Positions 1 to 9,687 are shown, counted from the first letter of the stretch. The stretch: DNA of 21,877 nucleotides from Syncephalis plumigaleata (GCA_025201365.1 JAIXMF010000232.1:1-21877), one strand, 5' to 3'. Numbers and translations: made by a program. The notes: generated by a model not told the origin, from the sequence alone.

Positions 1-56
1 AGATTGTAGAGAAACACCCCGAATGGACCAAGCAGCGAGCCAGTCAATGCGTTTAA
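1..56 (+). CDS. Possible C-terminal end of a gene that starts left of the window
   Basis: Reading from base 3 gives 17 codons (IVEKHPEWTKQRASQCV) and a TAA at 54-56. The composition looks like normal coding sequence and unlike the AT-rich DNA that follows. An AATAAA at 115-120 on the same strand would suit as its poly(A) signal. The piece is too short to name a family and could be chance, since the second frame is also open across it. If real, the gene converges on the F-box gene. Confidence 0.3.
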   Translation, partial: IVEKHPEWTKQRASQCV

Positions 57-82
57 TTGTCAATGTATATCGACAACAAATG

Positions 83-99
83 ATATATATATATATATA
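83..99. repeat. (AT)n microsatellite
   Basis: Perfect alternating AT run of 17 bases in the intergenic DNA between two convergent genes. The rest of 57-306 is AT-rich and shows only candidate poly(A) signals. Confidence 0.8.
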
Positions 100-114
100 G
101 ATCATTCTATAAAC

Positions 115-120
115 AATAAA
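115..120 (+). terminator. Candidate poly(A) signal for the left-edge gene
   Basis: AATAAA, 59 nt after the TAA at 54-56, on the plus strand. Confidence 0.35.
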
Positions 121-193
121 TTGATGTTATAAAAGAATACACTACTAATGACAAACTACTATACTGAATGAAATTAATTAAGTAATTAGCTAG

Positions 194-199
194 TTTATT
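194..199 (-). terminator. Candidate poly(A) signal of the F-box gene
   Basis: TTTATT on the plus strand, so AATAAA on the minus strand, about 108 nt past the stop of the F-box gene. Confidence 0.4.
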
Positions 200-306
200 A
201 GATAGAAAAAGAAAAGAAGTAATTGTAACCAAAACATCGATTAATGATAGATTTAGTATTATGATTAAGGTAGAAAGAATAAAGAAAAATAGTTTAATAC
301 AAAATC

Positions 307-3300
307 TTAAAGCATGTCCATGAAATCCCAGAGAACCAGCTGTGCATTACGCTGATAGACATCGACTAGACATGGACCGGCCGTCATCACGTTAACACGC
401 GTGTCTACGGCAGGTGCCCATGTTTCTGGCGTGTCGAGTGGTCGTTTATCAGGACGAATTAGACCGACACGTCCACCGCCCGTTTTAACGTCCATTAACC
501 AAATGGGCGAGCCACCCACACCATGATCGGCCCGACAGAATAGCGAACCGATGATATGCGTGGCGATAGAACTCTCCGGCCAGTAGATGGTGTTTCCTGA
601 TGTTTCCTTATTAGAAGCATTGCGTTTAGTTGCAGTAGATGTAGATGTAGATGTAGTAGATGTACTAGTGCGTGATGCTTTTATACTGCGAGTTTTTATC
701 GCAGTACCATTATTGCTATTGCTATTAGTGCTATTGCTGTTTGCTTTCTTGGCCTCTTTCTTTGTTGGTTTCATTGGTACCGATGAGGGGATAATATGAC
801 AACTAGGTGCTGATAGCACGGTATCTAGCTTTGGTTTAGGCTTAACGGGTTTGATCGGAGGTAATGGCATGTCGGATACATCGGGTAGGCCATTGTGCTT
901 ATTGCTACTATTGAAACTAGATGAAGCACCCGCTTTCAATCCATTTGTAAGACGTACTACAACGGCGCGTGCTTGTCGTGCCGACATTAGCATAAGTCGT
1001 TTAGATGATGAATACAATGCCACATTAGCTAATGGCTCGCCAAACGACTCCCACAAGAATGAGTTGGCACGTAAATGATGGACGGCAAGCCAGCCACGTT
1101 CGCTCCAGATGAGAACGCGGCTTGTATCAATAAAGCTACTGTGTAGATTTATCGCACGTTTACCTATTTCATGCTTAGCTGATGATGTGATACACAGTAC
1201 ACTTTGTCCAATAAGCTGTGGACTATTGGTGTCATGATGTACTATAGCGCTGAACTGCCATAATCGCCATAGTAGTAATTCATTAGCAATTGGCTTGCTT
1301 TTAGTCGAATCGTTCGCGCTTGTGGATACATTTGACGGGATGTCCCGTAGTGTACACTGATAAACGAAGGCACGCTCTTCGCCTACCGCGTGCAGATGAA
1401 CCGAATCATCCGGATTAAGCGGTACCTCTCCCGGGCAGAGCAGGCCAGACTCCAAATCGATAACACGTAGTGCTTGACAACTAGTACGACTGTTCACGGT
1501 ATTCGGTAGGATAATGGAAAGCCAACGACCAAGTAATTGTTCAAATACCGCGTCGCGTGGCACTAGTACCGCGTAGCATGGTTCTACGCGAGAAGACTCG
1601 TCTTCAATGCCGGCGTCATTGTAATAGGTGGCATCGTTTGTGAATCGATTTAAACGCCATACATGAATGACACGCATTGGTTCTGGACGTAATGTTTCCG
1701 TACCAGTATTGTTGCTGTCATTATTATTATTATTATTGGACGTGCACAACATACGAACCATGTAGCGATCATTGAGCAATACTTGTACCACGCCATTACC
1801 CGTCCAACCATATTGATCGGTGGCACCGACATCTAATGCCAATGGATGCCAAATATATTGGACACTATCATCCTCGAATTCCTCGATGAGTGTCGCTTCT
1901 TCGCAGTCGAACGAACGATTATTCATCGAGTGACTCGTCTTCAACAATGGTGTGGCCAATGCGCGTGGCTGCGATAACGGCTGACCAAACGATAAACGTG
2001 TCCAATGCTTGAGCCACGCTTCTCGACGCTCAGTGGCCGATCCTTGCGATGAGGCAGTATCCGACATGATATGCGAGTCATCATCTACGGTAGATACAGT
2101 GATATTGGTGATATCCCCTGCAGGTGGTGCTCGTTCCTTTTGTTCAGAATCAATCGCGTAAGGTCGAACGATTCTTGCCACGGCACTTGTATCGCTATGA
2201 TTGGGCAAGCGATAGATGGAGTTATCCTGATAATTGGTGCTCATCTCCGTAGCAATAAAGAAACTGTCCTCGCTGTATCGATGCGGATCGTTGCTTTTAA
2301 GCAATTCACTAATGAGCGCACTACGAGAGGCGATCGATCGTTTCCTACGTATCTCCAATAGATAGGCACGTGTACCCACGTCGACGGCTATCCATCTGCC
2401 AAAGCTTGCTCGTAGGAATATCGGGCCTTGTGCATCATTGGGCGGTTGAACTAGTCTACGATTGCATTTGCCGTAACGTAGATTTGCCTCCATACGTGCA
2501 CGCATTTGTCCCGCGGCTAACCAGTCCATCGGTGCGGCAACCGATGCTTTCGGGTCCTTCGAGTGTGCACTGCTGCAACTACTAATGGATGATGGCGATA
2601 ATGGACTTGCTTTTGGCGAGTCAATATCGTGCATGACGTTGGATTTCATCGGCGAGCATGCGTTCGCCACTAGTGTGGCAGCCGAAAGTGATTTGGCACG
2701 AGGGCGACGTCGTCTAGCCTCGCGATCCACTTGAAGGTTAACAGCTTCATACTCGCTGTCCTCTAGTATGGTCGATTCCTCCTCGTTGAAACACATCGTA
2801 TTGTTGTAATGTTCATAGTCGTTGTTGTCGCTCATGTTATCCATGTCCTCATAGTGTTCCCCTTCGTTGGAAAAAGCGAACTCAGCGGTCACACTAAATG
2901 AGTTGACCGACGGACTAGTGTCGCACGATTCAATGTCACTAAGATCCGACAATGACGATGGCCAAAATGAAGACTTTTCGGATACTTGAAGCGAACTCTC
3001 ATTGGCATAATCATCTAATAAGCATGCATGAGTAATAGTTGTTATTAAAATAAATATAATCTTACTTTGTATTTGTACTTCTTCTTGATTCTTTCTCGTC
3101 GTTGTATTATGGGCAATCATCTGTTGAACAGCATGTATGTCGAACATGGTAGATGCACGTGTGCCCAATGGTCGTGCTTGATTACGTTTACGACGAAGTC
3201 GTATGGATGGCAACGAATGCTCAACGAGGGTGGCATTTGGATCGTAATCCATATGGTCGTACGGTCCTGAATGTTCAGGTCGTGGAGTCTCGGCGAATAT

Positions 3301-3762
3301 CGATAGACATCCGGGCTCATCGTCTATTGATGCGGTGCTACCCGAATGGTCCAAGGAATGGTTAGGATCGGAAAGGAAATGAAAGTCATCGGGTAGTACG
3401 GAAGGCTCGGCCATCAGGTCAGCCGCCATAAAGGCATCGAGAAAGCCACGCTCTTGTCCATGTTGCTCGCTACTTCCAGAGAAGCGATATTCGTATACTT
3501 TCTGCCAGAAATTGGGATCATCCTCAACAATGTATTGCCAGGCACGACGACTGATACGCGCTAGTCGCAGGGCATCCAATGGAGTGATAAATCTAGAGAT
3601 ATTACAAAGTATACGTCGGGAAGGGAATGCAAATTGCTGATATCGAGCTGATTGTGAGGCACTAATGGTGTTTTCGGTGGATGGCGAGGAATGGTACGCC
3701 AGGATATCTTTGCTTTGCAATGTATGTGGTATGATAGAATGCTCGGTTGGAAAGAGTGCCAT
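307..3762 (-). CDS. Large F-box protein with long disordered middle (1134 aa)
   Basis: Exons are 3762-3066 and 3014-307. The 51-nt intron (3015-3065, GTAAGA...TTAG) has no stop and keeps frame, so the region is also open unspliced; splicing gives QNDYANE at the join. I start at 3762 (MALFPTEHS); the 31 upstream in-frame residues are Tyr-rich and look like translated leader. Residues about 46-94 (FPSRRILCNISRFITPLDAL... then WQKVYEYRF) fit an F-box, which in this family binds Skp1 in SCF ubiquitin ligases and presents a substrate. The middle is acidic and Ser-rich, with an Asn run from a trinucleotide repeat and a Thr/Ser-rich, Lys-rich stretch near the C-terminus. Repeated beta-strand and Trp-containing segments (ending LVLWDFMDML) hint at a propeller-like fold, but no WD or Kelch repeat is clear. 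F-box call is fairly secure; substrate unknown. Confidence 0.8.
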   Translation of the reverse strand: MALFPTEHSIIPHTLQSKDILAYHSSPSTENTISASQSARYQQFAFPSRRILCNISRFITPLDALRLARISRRAWQYIVEDDPNFWQKVYEYRFSGSSEQHGQERGFLDAFMAADLMAEPSVLPDDFHFLSDPNHSLDHSGSTASIDDEPGCLSIFAETPRPEHSGPYDHMDYDPNATLVEHSLPSIRLRRKRNQARPLGTRASTMFDIHAVQQMIAHNTTTRKNQEEVQIQSKIIFILITTITHACLLDDYANESSLQVSEKSSFWPSSLSDLSDIESCDTSPSVNSFSVTAEFAFSNEGEHYEDMDNMSDNNDYEHYNNTMCFNEEESTILEDSEYEAVNLQVDREARRRRPRAKSLSAATLVANACSPMKSNVMHDIDSPKASPLSPSSISSCSSAHSKDPKASVAAPMDWLAAGQMRARMEANLRYGKCNRRLVQPPNDAQGPIFLRASFGRWIAVDVGTRAYLLEIRRKRSIASRSALISELLKSNDPHRYSEDSFFIATEMSTNYQDNSIYRLPNHSDTSAVARIVRPYAIDSEQKERAPPAGDITNITVSTVDDDSHIMSDTASSQGSATERREAWLKHWTRLSFGQPLSQPRALATPLLKTSHSMNNRSFDCEEATLIEEFEDDSVQYIWHPLALDVGATDQYGWTGNGVVQVLLNDRYMVRMLCTSNNNNNNDSNNTGTETLRPEPMRVIHVWRLNRFTNDATYYNDAGIEDESSRVEPCYAVLVPRDAVFEQLLGRWLSIILPNTVNSRTSCQALRVIDLESGLLCPGEVPLNPDDSVHLHAVGEERAFVYQCTLRDIPSNVSTSANDSTKSKPIANELLLWRLWQFSAIVHHDTNSPQLIGQSVLCITSSAKHEIGKRAINLHSSFIDTSRVLIWSERGWLAVHHLRANSFLWESFGEPLANVALYSSSKRLMLMSARQARAVVVRLTNGLKAGASSSFNSSNKHNGLPDVSDMPLPPIKPVKPKPKLDTVLSAPSCHIIPSSVPMKPTKKEAKKANSNSTNSNSNNGTAIKTRSIKASRTSTSTTSTSTSTATKRNASNKETSGNTIYWPESSIATHIIGSLFCRADHGVGGSPIWLMDVKTGGGRVGLIRPDKRPLDTPETWAPAVDTRVNVMTAGPCLVDVYQRNAQLVLWDFMDML

Positions 3763-4922
3763 GATAGATAGGGAATAATAGTAGTTGTAAAAGTAGTAGT
3801 ATAAAATAATCTGATTATAGAATTGAAATAAATGGAAAGCAGAAGGGCTTGTCAAGCATCAAGCTTCAGACAAACAACTAGGAATTGGTGTATATTTATG
3901 TTAATAGGATGGTCAGAATAGTGATTAGGCTATTGATGCAAATAATGCGCAAAGTTGTACTACAAATAAACGAGGCAATCGGATGAATGGCAATCGATCG
4001 TTAATGAACATCGATATAATGTGCAATGACCATGTCAATATCACTTACCTTTTTGCTCCAGAGAATTGGTCGAGATAAAATGCTAGAATACTAGTAGCAA
4101 CGGTGGAATATAGAGAAGGAAAAGGTTAAGATGCGTTTAGCAGCTTGAATGTGGGCAGATAAGTTGATAGTGACAATATAAGAAGAGGACGATGGGGATT
4201 GTCGCGGAGAAACAAAGTGCGACAGGATAGTAGTCCTGAATAACTTGGGACGGAGCTGAATACGACAGAAAATAGCAAGTAGATGTCTAAATAAAGAGAC
4301 GAATAGAAGGCCATCCTACTAGGCGGATAGACTTCCGATCATAAAAAATAGCAATAATTAATTGGTCGCTTGTATGTTCTATTAGTAGTAATAGCAGTAG
4401 TAGCTTCATGGGAACTTGCTCGTATATTGAATTAACTAGAATGGCAGTGTTGGATATAAAAAGTATTCTACTGAATATTCGAGAAATCTGGGTATTGATT
4501 TCACGAATAGGCCTAGAATAATTCGTAATAATTGCTTTGTGATGCACCTAAGCAACAAGACACTAGTAATGAAATATGAAAGGACTGTCTCCTCCTACTG
4601 TAATTCACATTTATTGTTCCTTGTAACAGGACTCTTTGTTAGTAAAGATCATTGTACAAAGTCTTTCTACAAAAAGAGGTATGATGGACATACGCAAACT
4701 GTACAACCAAGCGATAAATTCCCCTGATGTCTTTGTTACTATCATCATCATCGTCATCATCATTACCACTGTTGTCGTCATCAAATGGAATAAAAAATTC
4801 GAACAATACATCAAACAAGTATCATGTATCCTATGACTAGACTCAATTAAATGGTTACAACATGTAAGGAAAAAAGGTTTCGACTATTTTTCTTTCTTAT
4901 TTTTCTTGTTAGTTTGACAATT
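3763..4922. other. Divergent promoter/leader region between F-box gene and YAR1-like gene
   Basis: No convincing gene. Short ORFs here have unstructured, Leu/Ile/Ser-rich products typical of AT-rich DNA. On the minus strand a strong splice donor (AAAAG|GTAAGTGA, intron starting at 4048) lies about 290 nt upstream of the F-box start, suggesting an intron in that gene's 5' leader; the acceptor cannot be fixed. A T-rich tract (about 4880-4910) directly precedes the YAR1-like start. An ATC/ATT trinucleotide run is at 4741-4765. Confidence 0.5.
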
Positions 4923-5439
4923 ATGAATGACACGGATCTCATAGCAGAGGCACTTAGTTGTGCACGCTATAACGAAGCAGACGAGCTAGCACAACTATTA
5001 GACGCCAATCCCAGTCTATCGCTAAGCTCGCTTAAAGATGTCAACGGCAATACACCCTTACATATGGCTTGTGCCAATGCTCATCTTGGTAAGAAGCTCT
5101 GTGCTATGCTATGCTATACTACATTATTAATATCTCGTGAAACAGAGATTGTTGACTTGCTCTGTCGTCGATTCCCCTTACCGGAAGATATTAACTCGCA
5201 AAACAGCGAGGGTAACACGGCGCTACATTGGGCCGCGTTAAACGGTCATGCTGAGGTAGTATCCCGATTACTCGAGGCAAACGCGGATGTCAAGGTATAT
5301 ATATGCACAAAATCTTTAATTTAGCTTTGACTAATTCCTCATCATGGAATAGCTTAAAAATGTGAATGGATTGAGCGCCATGACAGAGGCTCAAGGACGA
5401 GGCTACGATGCTATCGTTACAGAACTACTTGCTCGCTTC

Positions 5440-5471
<32 letters not shown>

Positions 5472-5511
5472 AGAAGCAGGTGATGCAGAGGGTTCCGGTG
5501 CAGCTATATAA
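4923..5511 (+). CDS. YAR1: YAR1-like ankyrin protein, Rps3 chaperone (157 aa)
   Basis: Exons 4923-5088, 5146-5294 and 5353-5511. Introns are 57 nt (5089-5145, GTAAGA...ACAG) and 58 nt (5295-5352, GTATAT...ATAG). Splicing yields an uninterrupted ankyrin run: NGNTPLHMACANAHLEIVDL (about 41-60), EGNTALHWAALNGHAEVVSR (77-96), then a degenerate third repeat from 103. The tail is acidic with ten Asp in a row (135-144). Short length, two good repeats and an acidic C-terminus match yeast Yar1, which binds newly made ribosomal protein Rps3 (uS3), keeps it soluble and supports 40S assembly; cytosol/nucleus. Start at 4923 (MNDTDLIAE) is chosen because the 24 in-frame residues upstream are Phe/Leu-rich translation of a T-rich leader. 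Intron 1 is stop-free and frame-preserving. ATTAAA at 5562-5567 may be its poly(A) signal. Confidence 0.85.
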
Positions 5512-5833
5512 GTGATGGCGGCATGATTGAGTAACATAATAGATGACATTTGCACTTGACAATTAAAGATTGTAAAAAGAATTGAATAACTATTACACTA
5601 TAAGGATTCTATTGATTCAACGTACACTTGTTACTATCATTTTATTGAAACTGTCGAGGATTGTAATGGTCAGAATACGACATATTTATTCAATAAATGA
5701 TTGAATGATCTTGTTGATATATTCCTTGGACCAAGAAATAATAACTTGAATAATATGGACACTAAAGGGTCTTGCATCAATCCATTCTTGACTTGAATAC
5801 CTATATATCTACTTGATGATGTCCTTGTCTTGC
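5512..5833. other. Convergent 3' region, partly duplicated at the right edge
   Basis: Holds the 3' ends of the YAR1-like and secreted-peptide genes. From about 5685 rightward it matches 21632 onward with small indels, becoming almost identical from 5778. No gene seen. Confidence 0.6.
5685..5697. terminator. Two-way poly(A) signal between convergent genes
   Basis: TTTATTCAATAAA gives AATAAA on both strands: 5692-5697 on plus for the YAR1-like gene and 5685-5690 on minus for the secreted peptide. The same 13 bases are kept in the duplicated copy at 21632-21644. Confidence 0.5.
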
Positions 5834-5920
5834 TCACAAAATACCACTAATGATATTGGCAGCATGAAAGGCGCTACTGCTATGGGCACTTCCATGGTTA
5901 TGGCCAGACATATGATGGTG
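5778..5920 (-). repeat. Duplicated segment, copy A (secreted-peptide gene 3' part)
   Basis: Aligns without gaps to 21735-21877 (offset 15957). I count two differences in 143 bases, at 5846 and 5893. Weaker similarity with indels continues leftward to about 5685. Copy B runs out of the window, so the full extent of the duplication is unknown. Confidence 0.9.
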
Positions 5921-6040
5921 ATGAGATGGAGGAGCACGACGCTCGACAATAGCACGACGGATCCTATTGGGATTAGCTTCAACGATGGCCAGGCTGGCGA
6001 CAACGGCGACGGCAATAGCGATAACAGCAGAGAACTTCAT
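5834..6040 (-). CDS. Small His-rich secreted peptide (68 aa)
   Basis: A short intronless gene. From the start at 6040 (MKFSAVIAIAVAVVASLAIV, then EA) it has a textbook signal peptide: one Lys, about 18 hydrophobic residues, small residues before a likely cut near EA|NPN. An upstream in-frame ATG at 6070 would add ten polar residues and bury the signal, so I prefer 6040, where A sits at -3. The mature part has two dibasic sites (RIRR and ERR), possible Kex2 processing points, then a His-rich stretch (SHHHHMSGHNHG) and a small-residue tail ending SGIL. The His content suggests metal or pH-dependent binding, but this is inference and no family is recognised. A TATA box lies upstream and a near-identical partial copy is at 21791-21877. 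Confidence 0.75.
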   Translation of the reverse strand: MKFSAVIAIAVAVVASLAIVEANPNRIRRAIVERRAPPSHHHHMSGHNHGSAHSSSAFHAANIISGIL

Positions 6041-6506
6041 GTTGATGTTGGCCTGGTGGATTATAGACAAGTAAATAGAATAGAATAAGAATACAGAGCA
6101 ATAATAGTAGTAGCTAGAGTATTAGCTGGAATAGAGTAGAGTAGAAGAGCGAGTATGAAGATGGCAAGCTGGGTGTGTCAAAAAGTGCTCGATTTATAGC
6201 CGAGATGATAATGGCGGATATTGGTATGACTGCATTGGCAATCTGCTGCTTATTGATAGTGCATTTAGTAAGCGAATACCAATTAGATGAAATGGTGAAT
6301 GTCGTGTAACCGCATGATCTGTCAATTGTCTGAATCTACATCATCATTTCAGAATACTTCGCCAATAATGACGCGTAACCTGTTACAACCATCATGGCTG
6401 GCTAGATTCTATTAAGATTATTTTGTCTAATTCTACTAATTGCAGTTAGTACTATTTATTAATCGTAAATAAATATCATCAAGAACCATTGTATTTCTTA
6501 TGACTA
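6041..6506. other. Promoter of the secreted peptide and 3' flank of YME2
   Basis: Contains the leader and TATA box of the secreted-peptide gene and, nearer YME2, TTTATT at 6455-6460, which is a minus-strand AATAAA about 47 nt past the YME2 stop. No further gene is visible. Confidence 0.5.
6192..6198 (-). promoter_or_regulatory. TATA box of the secreted-peptide gene
   Basis: Minus-strand TATAAAT in the context GGCTATAAATCG, about 155 nt upstream of the ATG at 6040. It stands in a locally GC-richer stretch, which makes it conspicuous. Few other genes here show such a clean TATA box, suggesting strong or regulated transcription of this peptide. Confidence 0.5.
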
Positions 6507-9500
6507 TTACGCGTTCTCGGGAACACCTAGATCAGCCAGTTCTTGTGCCACTTCGGCGATTTCTTGATCATACGCGCATACTTTATCGCCGGCTCGTTGC
6601 ATTACCATGACAATGGCGCGTACTCGATCCTCCAATGTGTTGCGTACGGCGCGTTCACCGATTACCGATAGTTGTTTCAGGCCCTTGGCCACCTCACCTA
6701 GCACGCGTAATTCCTCTTCGCATTTTTCAACCTTACTGAGTTCCTTGACACGTATCACGGCAAGTGTACGTCGTCGCATCCATAGCACTAGTCTAGTGTC
6801 TTTCTGTAGACGTTGGAATGCAATTTTGTAGATTGACTTGGCGGGTGAAATGGCGAATGGTCGACCATGGCGACGTTCAAGATGGATGAGATCGGCTCGT
6901 TCCATCGCGTGTAATGCTACATCACTGCCATGGAATAGTGCATGCTGGCGTACGGCATCATACGATATGCTGTCATGCTCGGCGAGTAGCGTTAGAATGT
7001 GCCAGAATTGCAGGGATGACCAGGAAATGTTAAATGAAGATGCCGCATTAATGTTACTCGTACTACGACGCATTAGACTGGCCTTGCCGCGTGATGCTTC
7101 CTTATCGTTGCCATTGCTATTGCCATTGCTATTGCCACTACCATCGTTTGATTTACTTCCAGCATGCAAAGCTGCATCCGATGATAATGGATCGCGTACA
7201 ACGTATTTGCGTAACTCGGCCTCTGCTCGTCCAATAATATCCTCGAGTGCGTATCTCGGTGACATACCACTTAGGATCTAGTAGATAAACATGCCATTAG
7301 TTACGGATATTACAATAAAAGTAAACTTACCTTTTGCACGAATGTCTCCAAATCGTTCAATCGACCACCTAATGCCTGGATGCATGGCATTAAATGATCC
7401 ACGGGAACAGCCCTATCACCAAGACGATTTTGCACGTAGTTAAGCGCTACTTCCGGACCACCATCACGTAGTGAGATAGTGCTAAAGCTTCTATGTGGCA
7501 TGGCACGATTCAATGGTAATTCAGCGGCAGCACCATTTCGACAAACAAATATCACATGTGCAATACGCTATCGAATCATTAGTTTTGTGTATATCATCTC
7601 AGTTGCTATCACTTACACGCTCGACCAATGTGCTGGCCCAATCCGCCAGATCATACCATATCTGATCGTTATTCTCGCCTGCTACGTTAAAGAAACCATC
7701 CAAGATGATGATAGGATATTCCTTTCTCTCGGGCGGGCTATCCTCTTTATTCGCAGCTAGTATGCGATGCTTTTTGCTCGTTCCACGTCGACGGAACAGT
7801 CGTTCAAAGTATGTGTCGTCGTTTAAGCATTCCAAAGCCTCGCTACAAGTGCCGAGAATCTCCTTGAAGCGTTCGCGAGCACTAGATGACAAATCGGCAT
7901 CTGCACCTGTTGTGGCTGCCACCTGTAGACAAGCATACGCGTACGTGTACACGTAACTATTAGTATAATACTTGATATAAATAAATTATTCCTCGCTCAT
8001 GACCTACCATACTATCAATAAGCTTGCTGACCCACACATATGCCTGGAAATAGGGACGATAGCCTATTTGTCGCGCTAGTTTCTCGATCATTTCATCGTC
8101 ACTACGCGATGATAATAATGCGTCGCAGTCGATGGTCAAGTACATGCTGTGATCGTCGAGTACTTGATTGACCATCTCGGTCTTGCCACTTCCCGGTGGA
8201 CCGTCCACGACGATAAACGTGCTAGGCGGCTCCTCTAGCCATTGACGTAATTGCTCCTCGTCATTGGCACGTCCCTGCCACGCATGCATATCAGGTGTTG
8301 TGCTCGTTGGCGAGTCCATATCGGACATTTCTTGCATTTCATTCGTTTCCGATGATACCGGTCGACGATGTGAAGCACGTCCAGCAAGTCGATCGCCCAA
8401 TTGCTGTAATCCGGTGGTGTACCGATCAAAGTTGAACGTGCCCTCCGCTTCACGACGAATAAAGAATTCACGCATCGGATCGAATACGGTGTAGGTGACG
8501 ATGGCTGCTAGGGCCAGAATAAGCGGTAGCGTTACCCGTGGATGCGACGAGAACCAGTTGATGACGATTTTAACTACCTTGACATTAGGCTCATACTGAA
8601 TAGAGAAATTGGCGCGTGCGTCATTCGAGCCACGCAATGGTATTTCATAGCCATGGACACAGTTCTTGGCCGCTGCTGCTGCTCGTCGACTAGAGTAGCG
8701 AATAATCACCGAGCGTGGAAAGTAGCTGGTAGGCGGTGGCATACGGATACTGCCTATACGTCCATATTCGCGGAATGCGCTGTAGATACGCTCGGGACGC
8801 GGTGTCGTCTGGACATCTTGATTGAACAGTTCAACTCGCAAGCGTGTCGAAGGATAATGCGAGGTGAGATCCTCGACAAATGGCTTGCCACGTACAATGT
8901 AAACATGCGATCGACGCAAGTTGAACCAGGGACGTGGGCCCTCCTGCATAATATCACGAATTGCCGCTAGAATTTCATCTCGTATTTGTTGATCGATACT
9001 ACTATTATCTGCATCGGTGGTAGCCGGTCGATCATACTGAACTGTAATAAACATACCGCCATCCTTGACCCTTGGCACAATATCACCGAGCTGCGCATCA
9101 AATGGTAAGCCGCTATTTGCTTGTTTTGTGGATTTACCGGATGTCGCGGTATCTTTAGCAACTGGCGGGTCAGGATCCGCGGCGATAGCCTCGGCTGCCG
9201 CTGTCTTTGCCCTATTCAGGATGAAATCACGTAGATTTCCTGCCGCATTATTGATGGACTTGCGTGTATAGAATAGAAATCGCGGATCAAATTGAGAGAA
9301 ACGAATAGGGTAGACATTATCAAAGTATATCTGAAATGATTTCTGCGATGTTGACGTCGCTACATTAGAAGGTTTGCTAGGACTAAAGGCCGAGTTGTAT
9401 TGTCGCGCGGTTGAAACGCCAATTCCACGAGAAGCAATTTGTGTAGTGCTGCATCGTTGCAACCATTGAGTATGGTTGGTCGTTCTGGTCGGCCAGACCA

Positions 9501-9561
9501 AATGTCGCGATAGACCGGCACCGTTTACTTGACCAGTTCTGGTAAGTAGAGCCGATAACAT
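6507..9561 (-). CDS. YME2: YME2/RNA12-type mitochondrial inner-membrane protein (955 aa)
   Basis: Exons 9561-8008, 7922-7617, 7567-7331 and 7277-6507, all joined in phase 0. Introns are 85 nt (7923-8007, with a TACTAAT branch site at 7959-7965), 49 nt (7568-7616) and 53 nt (7278-7330). The N-terminus is Arg/Ser/Thr-rich without acidic residues, as in a mitochondrial presequence. An RRM-like region follows at about 235-305 (ERIYSAFREYGRIGSIRMPP), one membrane helix at about 343-360 (VTLPLILALAAIVTYTVF), then a P-loop NTPase with Walker A GPPGSGKT at 454-461 and a Walker B-like IIILDG at 589-594. This order (presequence, RRM, helix, ATPase) is that of yeast Yme2, which affects mtDNA escape and nucleoid structure. 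Yeast Yme2 is 850 aa; the extra length is low-complexity insert, e.g. a GNSNGNSNGN run near 7110-7140. Confidence 0.9.
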
Positions 9562-9660
9562 TATAAACGTTAACGAGCTCTCGTTGCAATGTAGTAATTA
9601 CAATAACTGAATAAATGCTAAACAAGTGACAACAAATTTTCTCTTTTGATCCGAACGTGT

Positions 9661-9687
9661 CATCATCATCAACATCATCATCATCAA
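9661..9687. repeat. (CAT)n trinucleotide run
   Basis: Imperfect CAT/ATC repeats in the gap between YME2 and the permease. A minus-strand AATAAA (9688-9693) follows directly, 27 nt past the original permease stop. Confidence 0.7.

Noticed and set aside
4126-4547. Two short minus-strand ORFs upstream of the YAR1-like gene
   Set aside because: Products are Leu/Ser/Ile-rich without any domain, and lie in AT-rich leader or promoter DNA.
4851-4922. Upstream start for the YAR1-like gene with a hydrophobic segment resembling a signal peptide
   Set aside because: The Phe/Leu run is translation of a T-rich tract; YAR1 proteins are soluble and the start at 4923 fits family length.
5813-6088. Plus-strand 91-aa ORF over the secreted-peptide gene
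   Set aside because: Met/Thr/Asp-rich composition from reading the antisense strand; the minus-strand product has a clear signal peptide, TATA box and duplicated copy.
6838-7281. Plus-strand 147-aa ORF
   Set aside because: Antisense shadow of the last YME2 exon; Leu/Pro run comes from the Asn/Gly trinucleotide repeat.
8542-8970. Plus-strand 142-aa ORF
   Set aside because: Antisense to the conserved RRM and membrane region of YME2, with no recognisable domain.
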